Made by a program: the position numbers and the translations under genes
Origin: Asticcacaulis sp. AND118
GTDB lineage: Bacteria; Pseudomonadota; Alphaproteobacteria; Caulobacterales; Caulobacteraceae
Reading direction: 5' to 3'
Length of the DNA stretch: 64,000 nt
Assembly: GCF_020535245.1 (NCBI RefSeq)
Contig: NZ_CP084910.1
Coordinates: 2,022,501 to 2,086,500 of the forward strand
Part shown: positions 8,087 through 19,921 of the stretch, piece after piece
Layout: every line of letters begins with the position of its first letter
Position numbering within the stretch: position 1 is the first letter of the stretch
The notes under the pieces: generated by a model
Told to the model about the DNA's origin: nothing
What the model saw: the letters and a program-made list of their open reading frames with translations, nothing else
Databases searched by the model: none

Positions 8087-9784
8087 ATGCTGTCACGCCG
8101 CCTGCTCCTTAGCGCTGTTCTGGCCTTGAGCCTGACCGGCTGCGCCACTGTCGCCTCCGCACCGGATGAGCGTTTCACGCCGGTCGTGGTCGCCGCCAAC
8201 CCTCTGGCGGCGAAGGCGGGGATGGAGATACTGGCGCGCGGCGGTACGGCGGTCGACGCCGCCATCGCCGTTCAGGCCACCCTGTCGCTGGTCGAGCCGC
8301 AAAGCTCCGGCCTCGGCGGCGGGGCCTTCATGGTCTATTACGACCATGCGACGGGCAAGGCCACGGCCTATAATGGCCGCGAAACCGCACCGAAATCCGC
8401 CGACGGCAACCTGTTCCTCAAGCCCGACGGCACGCCCCTGCCCTTCGGCGAAGCCGTCGTCTCGGGCCGCGCCACCGGCGTGCCGGGCGCCGTGCTGATG
8501 CTCGACATGGCTCATGCGCAACATGGCAGGCTGGCGTGGAAAGACCTGTTCCACACGCCGGAAAAGCTGGCCGAGGACGGTTTCGTCATCTCGCCGCGAC
8601 TGGGCAACTATCTGGCCAGCGCGCGCTTCCCGCAGAGCCGGACGCCGGACGTGCAGACCTATTTCGGCGATGGCCAAGGCGGGTTCAAAAAGACCGGCGA
8701 CCTGTTGAAAAACCCGGCCTATGCTGAAACCCTGCGCACGCTAGCCGACAAGGGCGCGGTGATCTTCCGCGAAGGCCCGCTGGTCGACGCCATTATCGCC
8801 AAGACGCACGAAGGGCCCCTGCCCGGGGACCTGCAAGCGGACGATTTCAAGATGTACTTCCCCAAGGCGGGCGAACCGGTCTGCGACACCTATCGCGTCT
8901 ATATTATCTGCGTGCCGGAGCCGCCCTCGTCCGCCGTATCGCTGTTGCAGGCGTTGAAGATCGTCGAGGCCTTCCCGATGAGCGAATATGGCGTCGATGA
9001 CGCGCGCGGCTGGCAGGTGCTCATCGAGGCCGAGCGCCTGATGTATGCCGACCGCGATCAGTACCTCGCCGACACCGACTTCGTCAGCGTGCCGGTCAGG
9101 GGGCTGCGCGATCCGGCCTATGTCAAATCGCGCGTCGCCACCATTACCATCGGCAAGGCGGCCCCCGCCCCGACCTATGGTACGCCGCCCACCGCCGTGG
9201 CCTGGGCGAAGGACGAAACGCACGAGGTCGCCGGCACCACCCACTTCGTCATCCGCGACCGCTACGGCAACGGCCTGTCCATGACGACGACGGTCGAGAG
9301 CATCTTCGGCACCGGGCGCATGGTCGGCGGCTTTTTCATCAATAATCAGCTTACCGACTTCTCCTTCACCCCCGTGAAGGACGGCCGCAAGGTCGCCAAT
9401 GCCGTCGAAGGCGGCAAGCGCCCGCGCTCCTCCATGGCCCCGGTGCTGATCTTCGATAAGGACAAACACCTGATCGGCATGGTCGGTTCGCCCGGCGGCT
9501 CGTCCATCCTGTCCTATAATCTCAAGGCGCTGGTGGGGATGCTCGACTGGAACCTCAGCGTGAAGGACGCCGTGGCCCTGCCCAACGTCGTGGCGACCCC
9601 CGCCGCCATCCGCATCGAGGCCGGGCTGAAGCCGGATATCCTGCAAGGGTTGAAGGCCATGGGCTATACGATTCAGGAGGTGCAGGGCGAAAACTCCGGC
9701 CTGCACGGCGTGATGTTCCGCAATGGCGGCATCGACGGCGGGGCCGACCCCCGCCGCGAAGGCGTGGTGCTGACGGGCCAATGA
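8087..9784 (+). CDS. ggt: Gamma-glutamyltransferase (lipoprotein-type signal)
   Basis: A 565-residue periplasmic enzyme that hydrolyses glutathione and transfers gamma-glutamyl groups. The N-terminus carries a lipoprotein signal with lipobox LTGC at residues 17-20. Family motifs include [36 protein letters not shown] and YNGRETAP. The self-cleavage and nucleophile site is in [15 protein letters not shown], with STT-type residues after it (SMTTTVES), and the oxyanion loop is GSPGGSSIL. The length matches the family. The stop codon overlaps the start of the sirtuin gene (ATGA), so the two are translationally coupled. Confidence 0.93.
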   Translation: MLSRRLLLSAVLALSLTGCATVASAPDERFTPVVVAANPLAAKAGMEILARGGTAVDAAIAVQATLSLVEPQSSGLGGGAFMVYYDHATGKATAYNGRETAPKSADGNLFLKPDGTPLPFGEAVVSGRATGVPGAVLMLDMAHAQHGRLAWKDLFHTPEKLAEDGFVISPRLGNYLASARFPQSRTPDVQTYFGDGQGGFKKTGDLLKNPAYAETLRTLADKGAVIFREGPLVDAIIAKTHEGPLPGDLQADDFKMYFPKAGEPVCDTYRVYIICVPEPPSSAVSLLQALKIVEAFPMSEYGVDDARGWQVLIEAERLMYADRDQYLADTDFVSVPVRGLRDPAYVKSRVATITIGKAAPAPTYGTPPTAVAWAKDETHEVAGTTHFVIRDRYGNGLSMTTTVESIFGTGRMVGGFFINNQLTDFSFTPVKDGRKVANAVEGGKRPRSSMAPVLIFDKDKHLIGMVGSPGGSSILSYNLKALVGMLDWNLSVKDAVALPNVVATPAAIRIEAGLKPDILQGLKAMGYTIQEVQGENSGLHGVMFRNGGIDGGADPRREGVVLTGQ

Positions 9785-10491
9785 AACCCTCTATTGTGAT
9801 CCTTACCGGCGCGGGTATTTCGGCGGAATCGGGCGTGCCGACCTTCCGGGCATCGGACGGGCTATGGTGCGGGCACCGCGTCGAAGCCGTCGCCACACCG
9901 GAAGGCTTCGAGGCCAATCCGGTGCGGGTCCACGACTTCTACAATCAGCGCCGGGCACAGTTGAAAGAGGTCGCACCCAATGCCGCGCATCACGCTCTGG
10001 CAAGGCTGTCGGCAGAATATGACGGCGACGTGCTGCTGGTGACGCAGAATGTCGACGACCTGCACGACCGGGCGCATCGGGGCATCGCGCCGAAACGTGG
10101 CTTCGGCCTGATCCACATGCACGGCGAACTGCTGCGGGCGCGCTGCGTCGAGACGGAGAAAAGCTGCGACTGGGCCGGCGATATTCAGATCGACACGCCC
10201 TCGCCCTTCGGTGCGCTGGGCCTGCGTCCGGACATCGTGTGGTTCGGAGAGATGCCGTTTCAGATGGCGCGCATCTACGACGCCCTGTCGGGGTGCGGCC
10301 TGTTCCTGTCCATCGGCACGTCGGGCAATGTCTATCCGGCGGCCGGTTTCGTGCAGGAAGCTACCCGCGCCGGGGCGCATACGGTGGAGCTGAACCTAGA
10401 GCCGTCGATGGGCCAGAACCTGTTCAGCGAACACATCTACGGCCCCGCCACCGAAGTCGTCCCGGCCTATGTCGCGAGCCTGTTGCCTTAA
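9781..10491 (+). CDS. cobB: NAD-dependent protein deacylase, class III sirtuin (CobB-like)
   Basis: A 236-residue cytoplasmic sirtuin. The NAD-binding motif [20 protein letters not shown] is at about residues 10-29. [11 protein letters not shown] follows, then the catalytic His in [16 protein letters not shown] gives the Tyr-x-x-Arg pair that marks desuccinylase-type sirtuins. FGEMP and the C-terminal [14 protein letters not shown] complete the Rossmann fold. The zinc module looks incomplete: the first pair is present ([11 protein letters not shown]), but the expected second CxxC before [12 protein letters not shown] is replaced by [11 protein letters not shown]. It overlaps ggt by four bases. 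Confidence 0.92.
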   Translation: MKPSIVILTGAGISAESGVPTFRASDGLWCGHRVEAVATPEGFEANPVRVHDFYNQRRAQLKEVAPNAAHHALARLSAEYDGDVLLVTQNVDDLHDRAHRGIAPKRGFGLIHMHGELLRARCVETEKSCDWAGDIQIDTPSPFGALGLRPDIVWFGEMPFQMARIYDALSGCGLFLSIGTSGNVYPAAGFVQEATRAGAHTVELNLEPSMGQNLFSEHIYGPATEVVPAYVASLLP

Positions 10492-10523
10492 TCCCGTCTC
10501 CCCGCTTGTGGGGAAGGACGTTG

Positions 10524-11063
10524 TTAAAACACCCGCACCGCCGTGCAGCCGTTCATCTCGATCAGGATCAAAAGGTCGATCAGGGCCTGCACCGGGGCCG
10601 TGCCGAAATCGATATGCAGATGGCCGGCATCGATCAGCAGCGAATGGATATGCCCCGAAAAGCGCGAGTCGAGATCGACATTATTGTCTTCCGGATCGAA
10701 CCACGTCTCGAACCACGCCTCAATGCCCTGAAGCGTCTCCGGCGCGCCGGTCAGAGACAGGTTCATCTCGTGCCAGTCGAGCGCCTCGACCGTCATCTCC
10801 AGTTCGTTGAGCGTCACTACGATCGGGTCAAAAGCCACCTCTTCGTCCGGCGACAGCTCGACGATCTGCGGCGCGTCCTCTTCGACCGGGCCGGTCATAT
10901 AGTCGGCGCAATAGAGCGAACGGTAAAGCCCCGCCTCGGCCGAAACCTCCAGCTTGACCTCGGTCACACCGCCGGGATGGGCCTTGGCCTGCACGTCGGC
11001 GAAGTGCGCGAATTGCCCCACATAGGAGTCGCGCGCCAGTTCGATCAGTTCCTCAAATTCCAT
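10524..11063 (-). CDS. Conserved hypothetical protein
   Basis: A 179-residue acidic, probably cytoplasmic protein with no signal peptide or membrane segment. I do not recognise a characterised family. Visible features are an acidic centre (VELSPDEEVAFDP), an aromatic patch (WFETWFDPEDNNVDLD), and a His-containing C-terminal region (HIHSLLIDAGHLHIDFGTAP) that could be structural. It lies 35 bases downstream of rodA on the same strand and may be read through from the shape operon. It ends facing cobB, with a short GGGGA/TCCCC hairpin between. Confidence 0.7.
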   Translation of the reverse strand: MEFEELIELARDSYVGQFAHFADVQAKAHPGGVTEVKLEVSAEAGLYRSLYCADYMTGPVEEDAPQIVELSPDEEVAFDPIVVTLNELEMTVEALDWHEMNLSLTGAPETLQGIEAWFETWFDPEDNNVDLDSRFSGHIHSLLIDAGHLHIDFGTAPVQALIDLLILIEMNGCTAVRVF

Positions 11064-11098
11064 AGCGTCTTTTTTCTCTCGCGTTTTTTAGAAACGCT

Positions 11099-12262
11099 CT
11101 ACTCGAAATGCGACAGGAAGGACTGGGTGCGCGGCAGTTCCTGATAGCGGTGCACCTTGACCCCCATGACCAGACCGAAGCCGATCATCACCGTGGTCAT
11201 GACCGAGCCGCCGTAGGACAGGAGCGGCTGCGGCACGCCGACCACCGGGGCAAGACCCATGACCATCGCGCCGTTGATCAGCACGTACAACGCAAAGGTC
11301 GCCGTGACGCCCGCCGCGGCCAGCCGCCCGAAGTGCGAATGCGACAGGGACGCGATGCGCAGCGCCATGAACACCGCCAGCGCATAGAGGGCAAAAACCG
11401 TGAACGCCCCCAGAAAGCCCAACTCCTCGCCTACCGCCGCCAGAATGAAGTCGGTGTGCTTTTCGGGCAGGAAGCTGAGCTGCGACTGCGAGCCCAGCCC
11501 CAGCCCCTTACCCAGAAGCCCCCCGGATCCGATGGCGATCTTCGATTGCAGGATGTGATAGCCGTCGCCCGACGGATCGGCTTCCGGATTGAGGAAGGTC
11601 AGCACCCGCTTGCGCTGATAGTCGTGCATGACGAACAGGACGAAAAAGGGCACGGCCACGGCCCCGCTTAGCGCCGCCGCGCCGATGACGCGCCAGTCGA
11701 GCCCGGCAACGATCATCACGGCTATGCCCGTCATCAGGATCAGCATGGCCGTCCCCAGATCGGGCTGGTGCGCCACCAGCAGCACCGGGGCCATGATCAT
11801 GGTGAAGGGGATCAGCAGCTTCCACGACAGGACCGCATCCCGGGTTCCCGCCTCGTGATACCAGCGCGCCAGCGCCATCACGATCGACAGCTTCATGAAT
11901 TCCGAAGGCTGCATGGAGAAGGAACCGATCTCCAGCCAGCGCTGGGCCCCCATGCGCACGTCACCGAACAGTTCGACCGCCACCAGCAGCAACAGGGATA
12001 TGCCATAGGCCGGATAGGCCAGCAGCATCCACCAGCGCAGGTCGACCAGCGCCAGCGCGATCATGAAGACGAAACACAGGCCGAAACGGAAGGCGTGGTT
12101 ATAGGCCCACGGCTCCCACGACATACCGCCCACCGAATAGAGGACCAGCGCGCCGATGCCGGCGATCAGGGTCAGAACCAGGGCGAAACCCCAGTCGACC
12201 TGAAGCAGCTTGATGTCGTAGCGTTCGCGTTCGCCCCGCCGGGTCATTGCGCTTTCGGCCAT
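11099..12262 (-). CDS. rodA: Peptidoglycan glycosyltransferase RodA
   Basis: A 387-residue SEDS-family polytopic membrane protein that polymerises glycan strands in the elongasome together with PBP2. Characteristic motifs are QPSEFMKLSIVMALARWYH, HQPDLGTAMLI (catalytic-loop region), IAIGSGGLLGKGLGLGSQ, LPEKHTDFILAAVGEELGF and the final YGGSVMTTVMIGFGLVMGV. Ten or so hydrophobic helices can be traced. It starts 11 bases after the mrdA stop codon and is the last shape gene of the cluster. Confidence 0.95.
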   Translation of the reverse strand: MAESAMTRRGERERYDIKLLQVDWGFALVLTLIAGIGALVLYSVGGMSWEPWAYNHAFRFGLCFVFMIALALVDLRWWMLLAYPAYGISLLLLVAVELFGDVRMGAQRWLEIGSFSMQPSEFMKLSIVMALARWYHEAGTRDAVLSWKLLIPFTMIMAPVLLVAHQPDLGTAMLILMTGIAVMIVAGLDWRVIGAAALSGAVAVPFFVLFVMHDYQRKRVLTFLNPEADPSGDGYHILQSKIAIGSGGLLGKGLGLGSQSQLSFLPEKHTDFILAAVGEELGFLGAFTVFALYALAVFMALRIASLSHSHFGRLAAAGVTATFALYVLINGAMVMGLAPVVGVPQPLLSYGGSVMTTVMIGFGLVMGVKVHRYQELPRTQSFLSHFE

Positions 12263-12273
12263 GCCTTGTGGTC

Positions 12274-14256
12274 CTACGGAATGGGGGGGATGTATTCGTC
12301 GCTGCCCGGCGCGACTTCCGAGCTTTCGGCCTCGGGCGGCGCGTTTTCGGCGGCTTCGACCGGTTCGGGCGGCGGCGGGGCGACGATGCGGGCCTGAAGC
12401 TCAGGGTCCTTCAGCAGCGCCACCTTCATGATCTCGCGCGCCTTGGGCGCGGCGAAGCGGCCGCCGGCGATGCCGTGCTGGACGATGACCGCCATGGCGT
12501 ATTTGGGACTATCGACAGGCGCATAGCAGACAAACAGGCCGTGATCCTTGTTCTTCCACTGCGTCGCCTTGCGCGTCCCGGCGCGGTCGTAATTGATGAC
12601 CTGCGCCGTGCCAGTCTTGCCGGCCATCTTCATGTCGCCCAGATTGAGCTGCGAGTTACGAAAGGCCGTGCCGTCGGCGTCGTTCGACACCATCTCCATG
12701 CCGTCGCGCACGATCTTGACGTGCTCGGCCGGAATGCCCAGCGGCTTGAAATCGACATCGGTGTCGACGGCGCCGATCTTCTTGATCAGGTGCGGAGTGA
12801 CCGCCTTCTGGCCGTTGGCGATACGCGCCACATAGACGGCCAGTTGCAGGGCCGAGACCGTGGTCGCCCCCTGCCCGATGGCCACCGACAGGGTTTCGCC
12901 CGGATGCCACTGCGGGTCCTTGGGCCGCCAGCGCGAACTGCCGTCGTAATATTCGCGCTTCCACTGCGTATTCGGCACCAGTCCCTTTTTCTGTCCGCTG
13001 ATCTCCAGATCGAAGACCTCGCCCAGCCCCAGCTTGTGCGCCGTGGCCGAGATGCGGTCGACGCCCGCGTCGTTGCAGAAGTGGTAGAAATAGGTGTCGC
13101 ACGAATATTTCAGCGCCTGACGCATATCGACCGAACCATGCACGCCGTGGCAGCGGAAGGTGCGATTGCCGAAGCGGTAAGACCCGCGGCAGACCACGCG
13201 CTGCGCCGGATCGATGCCCCTGTCGAGGAAGGACAGGGCCGTGGCCATCTTGAAGGTCGAGCCCGGCGCGAAGGTCGAGCCGATCGCCTTATCCAGCAAC
13301 GGCGTGCGCTCATATTCGTTCAGCAGCTTGTAGGCCTTGGACGAAATGCCCGACACGAAGAGGTTGGGGTCGAAGGACGGCGCCGACACCATGCACAGGA
13401 TTTCGCCCGTATGGATGTTGATCAGTACGGCGCTGCCCGAATCCTGCTCGAAGACCTCCAGCGCGCGGGCCTGCACCTCGGCGTCGAGCGTCAGGGTGAT
13501 GTCCTCGCCCGGCGTCGACGGACGCGTGCCGTCGGGGTCTTCGGCGACGATATTGCCGCGCGCATTGACCTCGATCTTCTGCGCCCCGGCCACGCCGCGC
13601 AACTGTTTGTCGAAGGCCTTTTCCACGCCCTGCTTGCCGATGCGGAAGCCCGGATGCAGCAGCAGCGGATCGGGGTTTTCGCCTTCGGCTTTTAGGTCCT
13701 TTTCCGAGATCTTCGAGACATAGCCGACGACGTGCGAAAAGGCACCCCCGTAGTGATAGACGCGGATTTCGTCCATCACCGCCTGCACGCCGGGGATTTC
13801 GGCGGCAAACAGGTTGACGCGCGAAAACTCTTCCCAGGTCAGGTCGGCGGCCACGACGGTCGGCACGAAGCGCTGCGACTGGTTGATGTCGCGCACGATG
13901 CGGCGGCGATTGTCCTGCACCTGCGGCAGGACGTAGGAGATCTGGTCCAGCGTCGCATCGAGGTCGTCGATTTCGTTGCGGATGATCAGCACGCGGAAGG
14001 ACGGGCGATTGCCGGCGATGACATTGCCGTTGCGGTCGAGAATCTTGCCGCGCGGCGGCGGCACGACGCGAAAATTGAACTGGTTGGCCGCCGAAAGGCG
14101 CTTGTACTTGCCGCCCTGTACGATCTGCAGCAGCGCCAGTTGCCCGCCCAGCGCGAAGATGCCCAGCGCCGTCACCCCGCCCAGCAGGAAGACGCGGCGA
14201 TGGAACGTCCCCTGCTTCTCGTTGACGTCCTCGAAGAAGATGGAGGGTTCGCTCAA
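12274..14256 (-). CDS. mrdA: Penicillin-binding protein 2 (elongation transpeptidase)
   Basis: A 660-residue bitopic membrane enzyme that crosslinks peptidoglycan during elongation. A transmembrane helix lies near residues 20-40 (FLLGGVTALGIFALGGQLALL). A PBP dimerisation domain follows, then the transpeptidase domain with nucleophile motif STFK (in GSTFAPGSTFKMATAL), SCD (KYSCDTYFYH) and KTGTAQ. I place the start at a TTG at 14256, because it overlaps the mreD stop codon, has GAGG five bases upstream and gives a normal N-terminus (LSEPSIFFEDVNEKQGTFHRR). The frame is open far upstream, but that part only reads mreD out of frame. The tail is Pro/Glu-rich. Confidence 0.94.
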   Translation of the reverse strand: MSEPSIFFEDVNEKQGTFHRRVFLLGGVTALGIFALGGQLALLQIVQGGKYKRLSAANQFNFRVVPPPRGKILDRNGNVIAGNRPSFRVLIIRNEIDDLDATLDQISYVLPQVQDNRRRIVRDINQSQRFVPTVVAADLTWEEFSRVNLFAAEIPGVQAVMDEIRVYHYGGAFSHVVGYVSKISEKDLKAEGENPDPLLLHPGFRIGKQGVEKAFDKQLRGVAGAQKIEVNARGNIVAEDPDGTRPSTPGEDITLTLDAEVQARALEVFEQDSGSAVLINIHTGEILCMVSAPSFDPNLFVSGISSKAYKLLNEYERTPLLDKAIGSTFAPGSTFKMATALSFLDRGIDPAQRVVCRGSYRFGNRTFRCHGVHGSVDMRQALKYSCDTYFYHFCNDAGVDRISATAHKLGLGEVFDLEISGQKKGLVPNTQWKREYYDGSSRWRPKDPQWHPGETLSVAIGQGATTVSALQLAVYVARIANGQKAVTPHLIKKIGAVDTDVDFKPLGIPAEHVKIVRDGMEMVSNDADGTAFRNSQLNLGDMKMAGKTGTAQVINYDRAGTRKATQWKNKDHGLFVCYAPVDSPKYAMAVIVQHGIAGGRFAAPKAREIMKVALLKDPELQARIVAPPPPEPVEAAENAPPEAESSEVAPGSDEYIPPIP

Positions 14257-14876
14257 TTGAACCTCACATCGCTGTTGAGGAAGCGATCGAGCAGGATCAG
14301 CACGAAGACCACCAGACACCAGGTGACGAACATCTGCTCGAAGACGCTGATCAGGCGCGGTACGACGCCGGAATCGAGCGTGGTCAGCACCACCCCCAGC
14401 GTGAAGAACAGCAGCACCGCCAGACTGTAGGCCCCGATGACCACCCAGGTGTCCTGCCCCACAATATAGCTGCGGATGACCAGCGTCACGGCGTGCACCG
14501 CCATCAGGCAGATGACGTAGAAGCCGAGCGGCGCGCCCCAGAAATAATCGAGGAACAGGCCCATCACCGCCAGCAGGAAGGGGGCGATGAAGCTGGGGCG
14601 GATCAGCGGCCACGCAAAGGCGAGCGCTACCGGCCACACCGGCTCCGGCAGGTCGAGGCCGAACGGCAGCGGCAGATCGGTAGCCAGAACCAGCGTCGCC
14701 AGTACGGCCAGAAGCGCCGGATAGAGCAGCCAGTCCTGAGGCCCGACCGTGCCGCCGGCGCCACGGCGCGGCGTGCGGTTTTCAAAGAGGGCCTTGTACA
14801 GGCGCGCACGGCGACTGGCCGACGGCGTCATGCTGCGCGTGGACGAAGATCGAGGTCGGCGTTGCGGAGCCAGCAT
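14253..14876 (-). CDS. mreD: Rod shape-determining protein MreD
   Basis: A 207-residue polytopic membrane protein of the elongasome. After a basic, Ser/Arg-rich N-terminus (SSSTRSMTPSASRRARLYK) come about five transmembrane helices (LLYPALLAVLATLVLATDLP, FIAPFLLAVMGLFLDYFWGA, YSLAVLLFFTLGVVLTTL). The family motif around GLFLDYFWGAPLGFYVICLMAVH is present. It lies between mreC (3-bp gap) and mrdA (overlap), the standard order. MreD is poorly conserved, so the call rests on both topology and position. Confidence 0.92.
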   Translation of the reverse strand: MLAPQRRPRSSSTRSMTPSASRRARLYKALFENRTPRRGAGGTVGPQDWLLYPALLAVLATLVLATDLPLPFGLDLPEPVWPVALAFAWPLIRPSFIAPFLLAVMGLFLDYFWGAPLGFYVICLMAVHAVTLVIRSYIVGQDTWVVIGAYSLAVLLFFTLGVVLTTLDSGVVPRLISVFEQMFVTWCLVVFVLILLDRFLNSDVRFN

Positions 14877-14879
14877 GGC

Positions 14880-15968
14880 CTAGCCTCCGCTGGCGCTGGC
14901 GGCGGAGGCCGGCGCTTCGGCGGCCGGGGTCGTTTGCGGACGGGGGGCGGCCGGGACGGGTGTGGGGCGCGGACGGGGCGCGGCAGCGGTGGTCGCGCTG
15001 GCCGAGGTTGCGCTTTGCGATGAGACCGACGCGGAGGTAGCGGCCGTCGGCGCCGTCGGGGTCGGCGGCGGCAGGACCTCGGTCGCCAGCGGCGAACGCA
15101 GCACCTCGTCGGCGCGCGGGAAGTGGGTGAAATCCTGGAACTTCAGCACCTTGACCAGATCGATGGGACCGCGATTGGTGTAGAGGTCGACGCGCCAGAC
15201 GCCGTCGACGCCGCGGCGCGCTTCGCCCACCGGCAGGCCGCGCGGGAAGATGCCGCCGTCGCCGGAGGTCAGGATCTGATCGCCTTTTTTCAGCACGTCC
15301 GGGCCGCCGCGCACGAACTCCAGACGCGGGAAGCCGCCGCCGTCGCCGACCATCATGGCGCGGGCGTCGGTGCGCGTCACCATAACCGGCACGCGGCTGA
15401 CGACGTCGGTGACCATCAGGATGCGGCTGACATCGGGACTGACGCCGACCACGCGGCCGACCAGCCCGTGCTCGTTGATCACCGGATTGCCGAAAGCCAG
15501 CCCCTTGGTCACGCCGGCGTCGATCAGGCGGTTATTGTTGAACGGCCCGCGCGACACCGAAACCGAACGCGCCGTGACGCTTTCGACCTCCGGCTCGGTG
15601 CGCAGGTTGAGCAGCACCTCGTAGCGGCGGTTAAGCTCCTTCGCCTGACGATAGGCGTCGCGGTACTTTTCCAGTTCGACGATCTTCTGCTTGAGGACGC
15701 GGTTCTCGCTGACGGCGAAAAAATAGTCCTCGATGCCGTTGGTGCGGTCGCTGACGAAGTGGGCCGGACCGGTCAGGAGATTATTGCCCTTGGCCGCCGC
15801 GCGGTCGAAGCCGGCGCGGTTGCCGTAGGAGGCGGCGTCCAGACCGCCGCGACGATCGCCCAGAAACATCAAGGCGCCGACCACGCAGATGGCGGCGACG
15901 ACGACCATTACCCCCCAGGTAATGGGCAGCTTCAGGTGCTGAAAAGGCTGGTTATCCCCGTATGACAC
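14880..15968 (-). CDS. mreC: Rod shape-determining protein MreC
   Basis: A 362-residue bitopic protein that links MreB to the periplasmic synthesis machinery. One transmembrane helix lies at about 16-36 (ITWGVMVVVAAICVVGALMFL), followed by a coiled coil (ENRVLKQKIVELEKYRDAYRQ) and the two beta-barrel MreC domain (DAGVTKGLAFGNPVINEHGLVGRV, GDQILTSGDGGIFPRGLPVG). The last 70 residues are a low-complexity Ala/Pro/Ser/Thr tail with PRPRPTPVPAAPRPQTTP, longer than in enteric MreC and probably disordered. It is downstream of mreB across a 162-base gap. Confidence 0.94.
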   Translation of the reverse strand: MSYGDNQPFQHLKLPITWGVMVVVAAICVVGALMFLGDRRGGLDAASYGNRAGFDRAAAKGNNLLTGPAHFVSDRTNGIEDYFFAVSENRVLKQKIVELEKYRDAYRQAKELNRRYEVLLNLRTEPEVESVTARSVSVSRGPFNNNRLIDAGVTKGLAFGNPVINEHGLVGRVVGVSPDVSRILMVTDVVSRVPVMVTRTDARAMMVGDGGGFPRLEFVRGGPDVLKKGDQILTSGDGGIFPRGLPVGEARRGVDGVWRVDLYTNRGPIDLVKVLKFQDFTHFPRADEVLRSPLATEVLPPPTPTAPTAATSASVSSQSATSASATTAAAPRPRPTPVPAAPRPQTTPAAEAPASAASASGG

Positions 15969-16130
15969 GCCGACTTCCCTCCGGGTCCGCCCGGACCCTC
16001 ACTCAGAGGACTGATACTGCAGGTTTCATTCCGGAAGTATCAAGGAGATTCTGGTCGATCTGATGACAAAGACAAGGCCAATGCGCCGCCTCCGCCTCAG
16101 AAGCCCATCTTTCTCAGAACCCCATCTTGC

Positions 16131-17180
<1,050 letters not shown>

Positions 17181-17391
17181 CTACCGCGATAAATTTTGTC
17201 TGGGAGGTGGCCGGGATACCGGCGGCGCAGGGGTTGCCCCATAAGGGCGTCGCGCCGCGAAAACACGCGCCGTCCGCAAGGGGAAAACTCCCTTGCCCGT
17301 ATCTCGCGTCAATTTCAAGGCTTTCAAAAAAAAACTTCGAATCACCTTGAAACGCTGCACAAACTTCCCAGCGGTAAACCGTTGATTTCGA

Positions 17392-18195
17392 TCAGGCCTC
17401 TTCGGCCCCGGCGCGCCCTTCGCGCCACCTGGCGATCAGGTGCCGCGTCAGCACCACCAGCCCCAGCCAGACGAGGCCGATGGCGGCGATCAGCAGCGTG
17501 CCCTTCCAGTCCGCCCCTTCGGTCATGCGGGTGAAGACATTGCCGAACAACGCCACCAGCGCCGTCTTGGGGATCGAGCCGAGCGCCAGCCCCAGCATGA
17601 AGCCGGCGAACGGGGCTTTCGACACGCCGAACGCCATGTTGACGATGATGAACGGCGCCGACGGCACGTTGCGCACGATGAACGAGGCCGAAAAGGCGTT
17701 GCGCCCGATATAGTTCGACAGCCGCCCCAGATGCCCGCCGCCGATGCGGTTGAACGTCTCCGCTCCGATCAGGCGGCCCGTATAGAAGGTCGCCGCCCCA
17801 GACACGATGGTCGCCACCCACGAATAGAGAAAGCCCAGCCACGGCCCGAAGGCCACGACGCAGGCGGCGATCAGCACGAACTGCGGCGCGCCGATATAGG
17901 CCGAAAGCGTAAAGACGGCGATGACGATGAAGATGCCCCAGGGGGAGTCCTTATACTCCGCCATCCACATCTCGAATTCGTGGGTGACCTCATGGCCGAA
18001 ATCGGTCTTGCCGATGAGAAAGACCACCCCGATCATGGCGAACAGGGCCAGCGTCACCCAGATGGCGCGCACCGTCTTGGCGTCCATCTCGAACAGGAAG
18101 TTGCAGCACTGCCGCCAGATGGGCGGCTTGCTGTCGCAGGGCGGGGTCTGCGTCGTTTCGGGTTCGGAAATATTGGGTTCTGGCGTCTCGGTCAT
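17392..18195 (-). CDS. TVP38/TMEM64 (VTT-domain) family membrane protein
   Basis: A 267-residue polytopic membrane protein of the VTT/SNARE-associated (DedA-related) superfamily, thought to act in lipid scrambling or transport. After a Pro/Thr-rich N-terminus come helices ALFAMIGVVFLIGK and IFIVIAVFTLSAYIGAPQFVLIAACVVAFG. The family re-entrant motif region reads GPWLGFLYSWVATIVSGAATFYTGRLIG, and FIVRNVPSAPFIIVNMAFGVS is also typical. I start at the ATG at 18195; a TTG nine codons upstream is less likely. It is upstream of mreB on the same strand. Its role here is unknown. Confidence 0.82.
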   Translation of the reverse strand: MTETPEPNISEPETTQTPPCDSKPPIWRQCCNFLFEMDAKTVRAIWVTLALFAMIGVVFLIGKTDFGHEVTHEFEMWMAEYKDSPWGIFIVIAVFTLSAYIGAPQFVLIAACVVAFGPWLGFLYSWVATIVSGAATFYTGRLIGAETFNRIGGGHLGRLSNYIGRNAFSASFIVRNVPSAPFIIVNMAFGVSKAPFAGFMLGLALGSIPKTALVALFGNVFTRMTEGADWKGTLLIAAIGLVWLGLVVLTRHLIARWREGRAGAEEA

Positions 18196-19779
<1,584 letters not shown>

Positions 19780-19795
19780 GGTTTCGCCTCCAAGC

Positions 19796-19917
19796 CCCCT
19801 CTCCCTTGAGGGAGAGGGTTGGGGTGAGGGGGAACACGAAACACTTGCATTCACAACTTCGCCCATCCCCCTCACCCGCCCCTACGGGCCACCCTCTCCC
19901 TCAAGGGAGAGGGACTT
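19796..19917. repeat. Family B repeat pair (CCCTCTCCCTTGAGGGAGAGGG)
   Basis: Two hairpin arms built on CTCTCCCTTGAGGGAGAG face each other, with GGGGTGAGGGGG and CCCCCTCACCC between them. It fills the gap between aspC and the next co-directional gene. The last GGGAGAGGG lies just before the ATG at 19922 and may serve as its ribosome site. Copies lie at about 24.0 and 34.2 kb. Confidence 0.85.
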
Positions 19918-19921
19918 GAGC

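Noticed and set aside
12247-13695. 482-codon plus-strand ORF opposite mrdA
   Set aside because: This is an antisense shadow; the PBP2 catalytic motifs are on the other strand.
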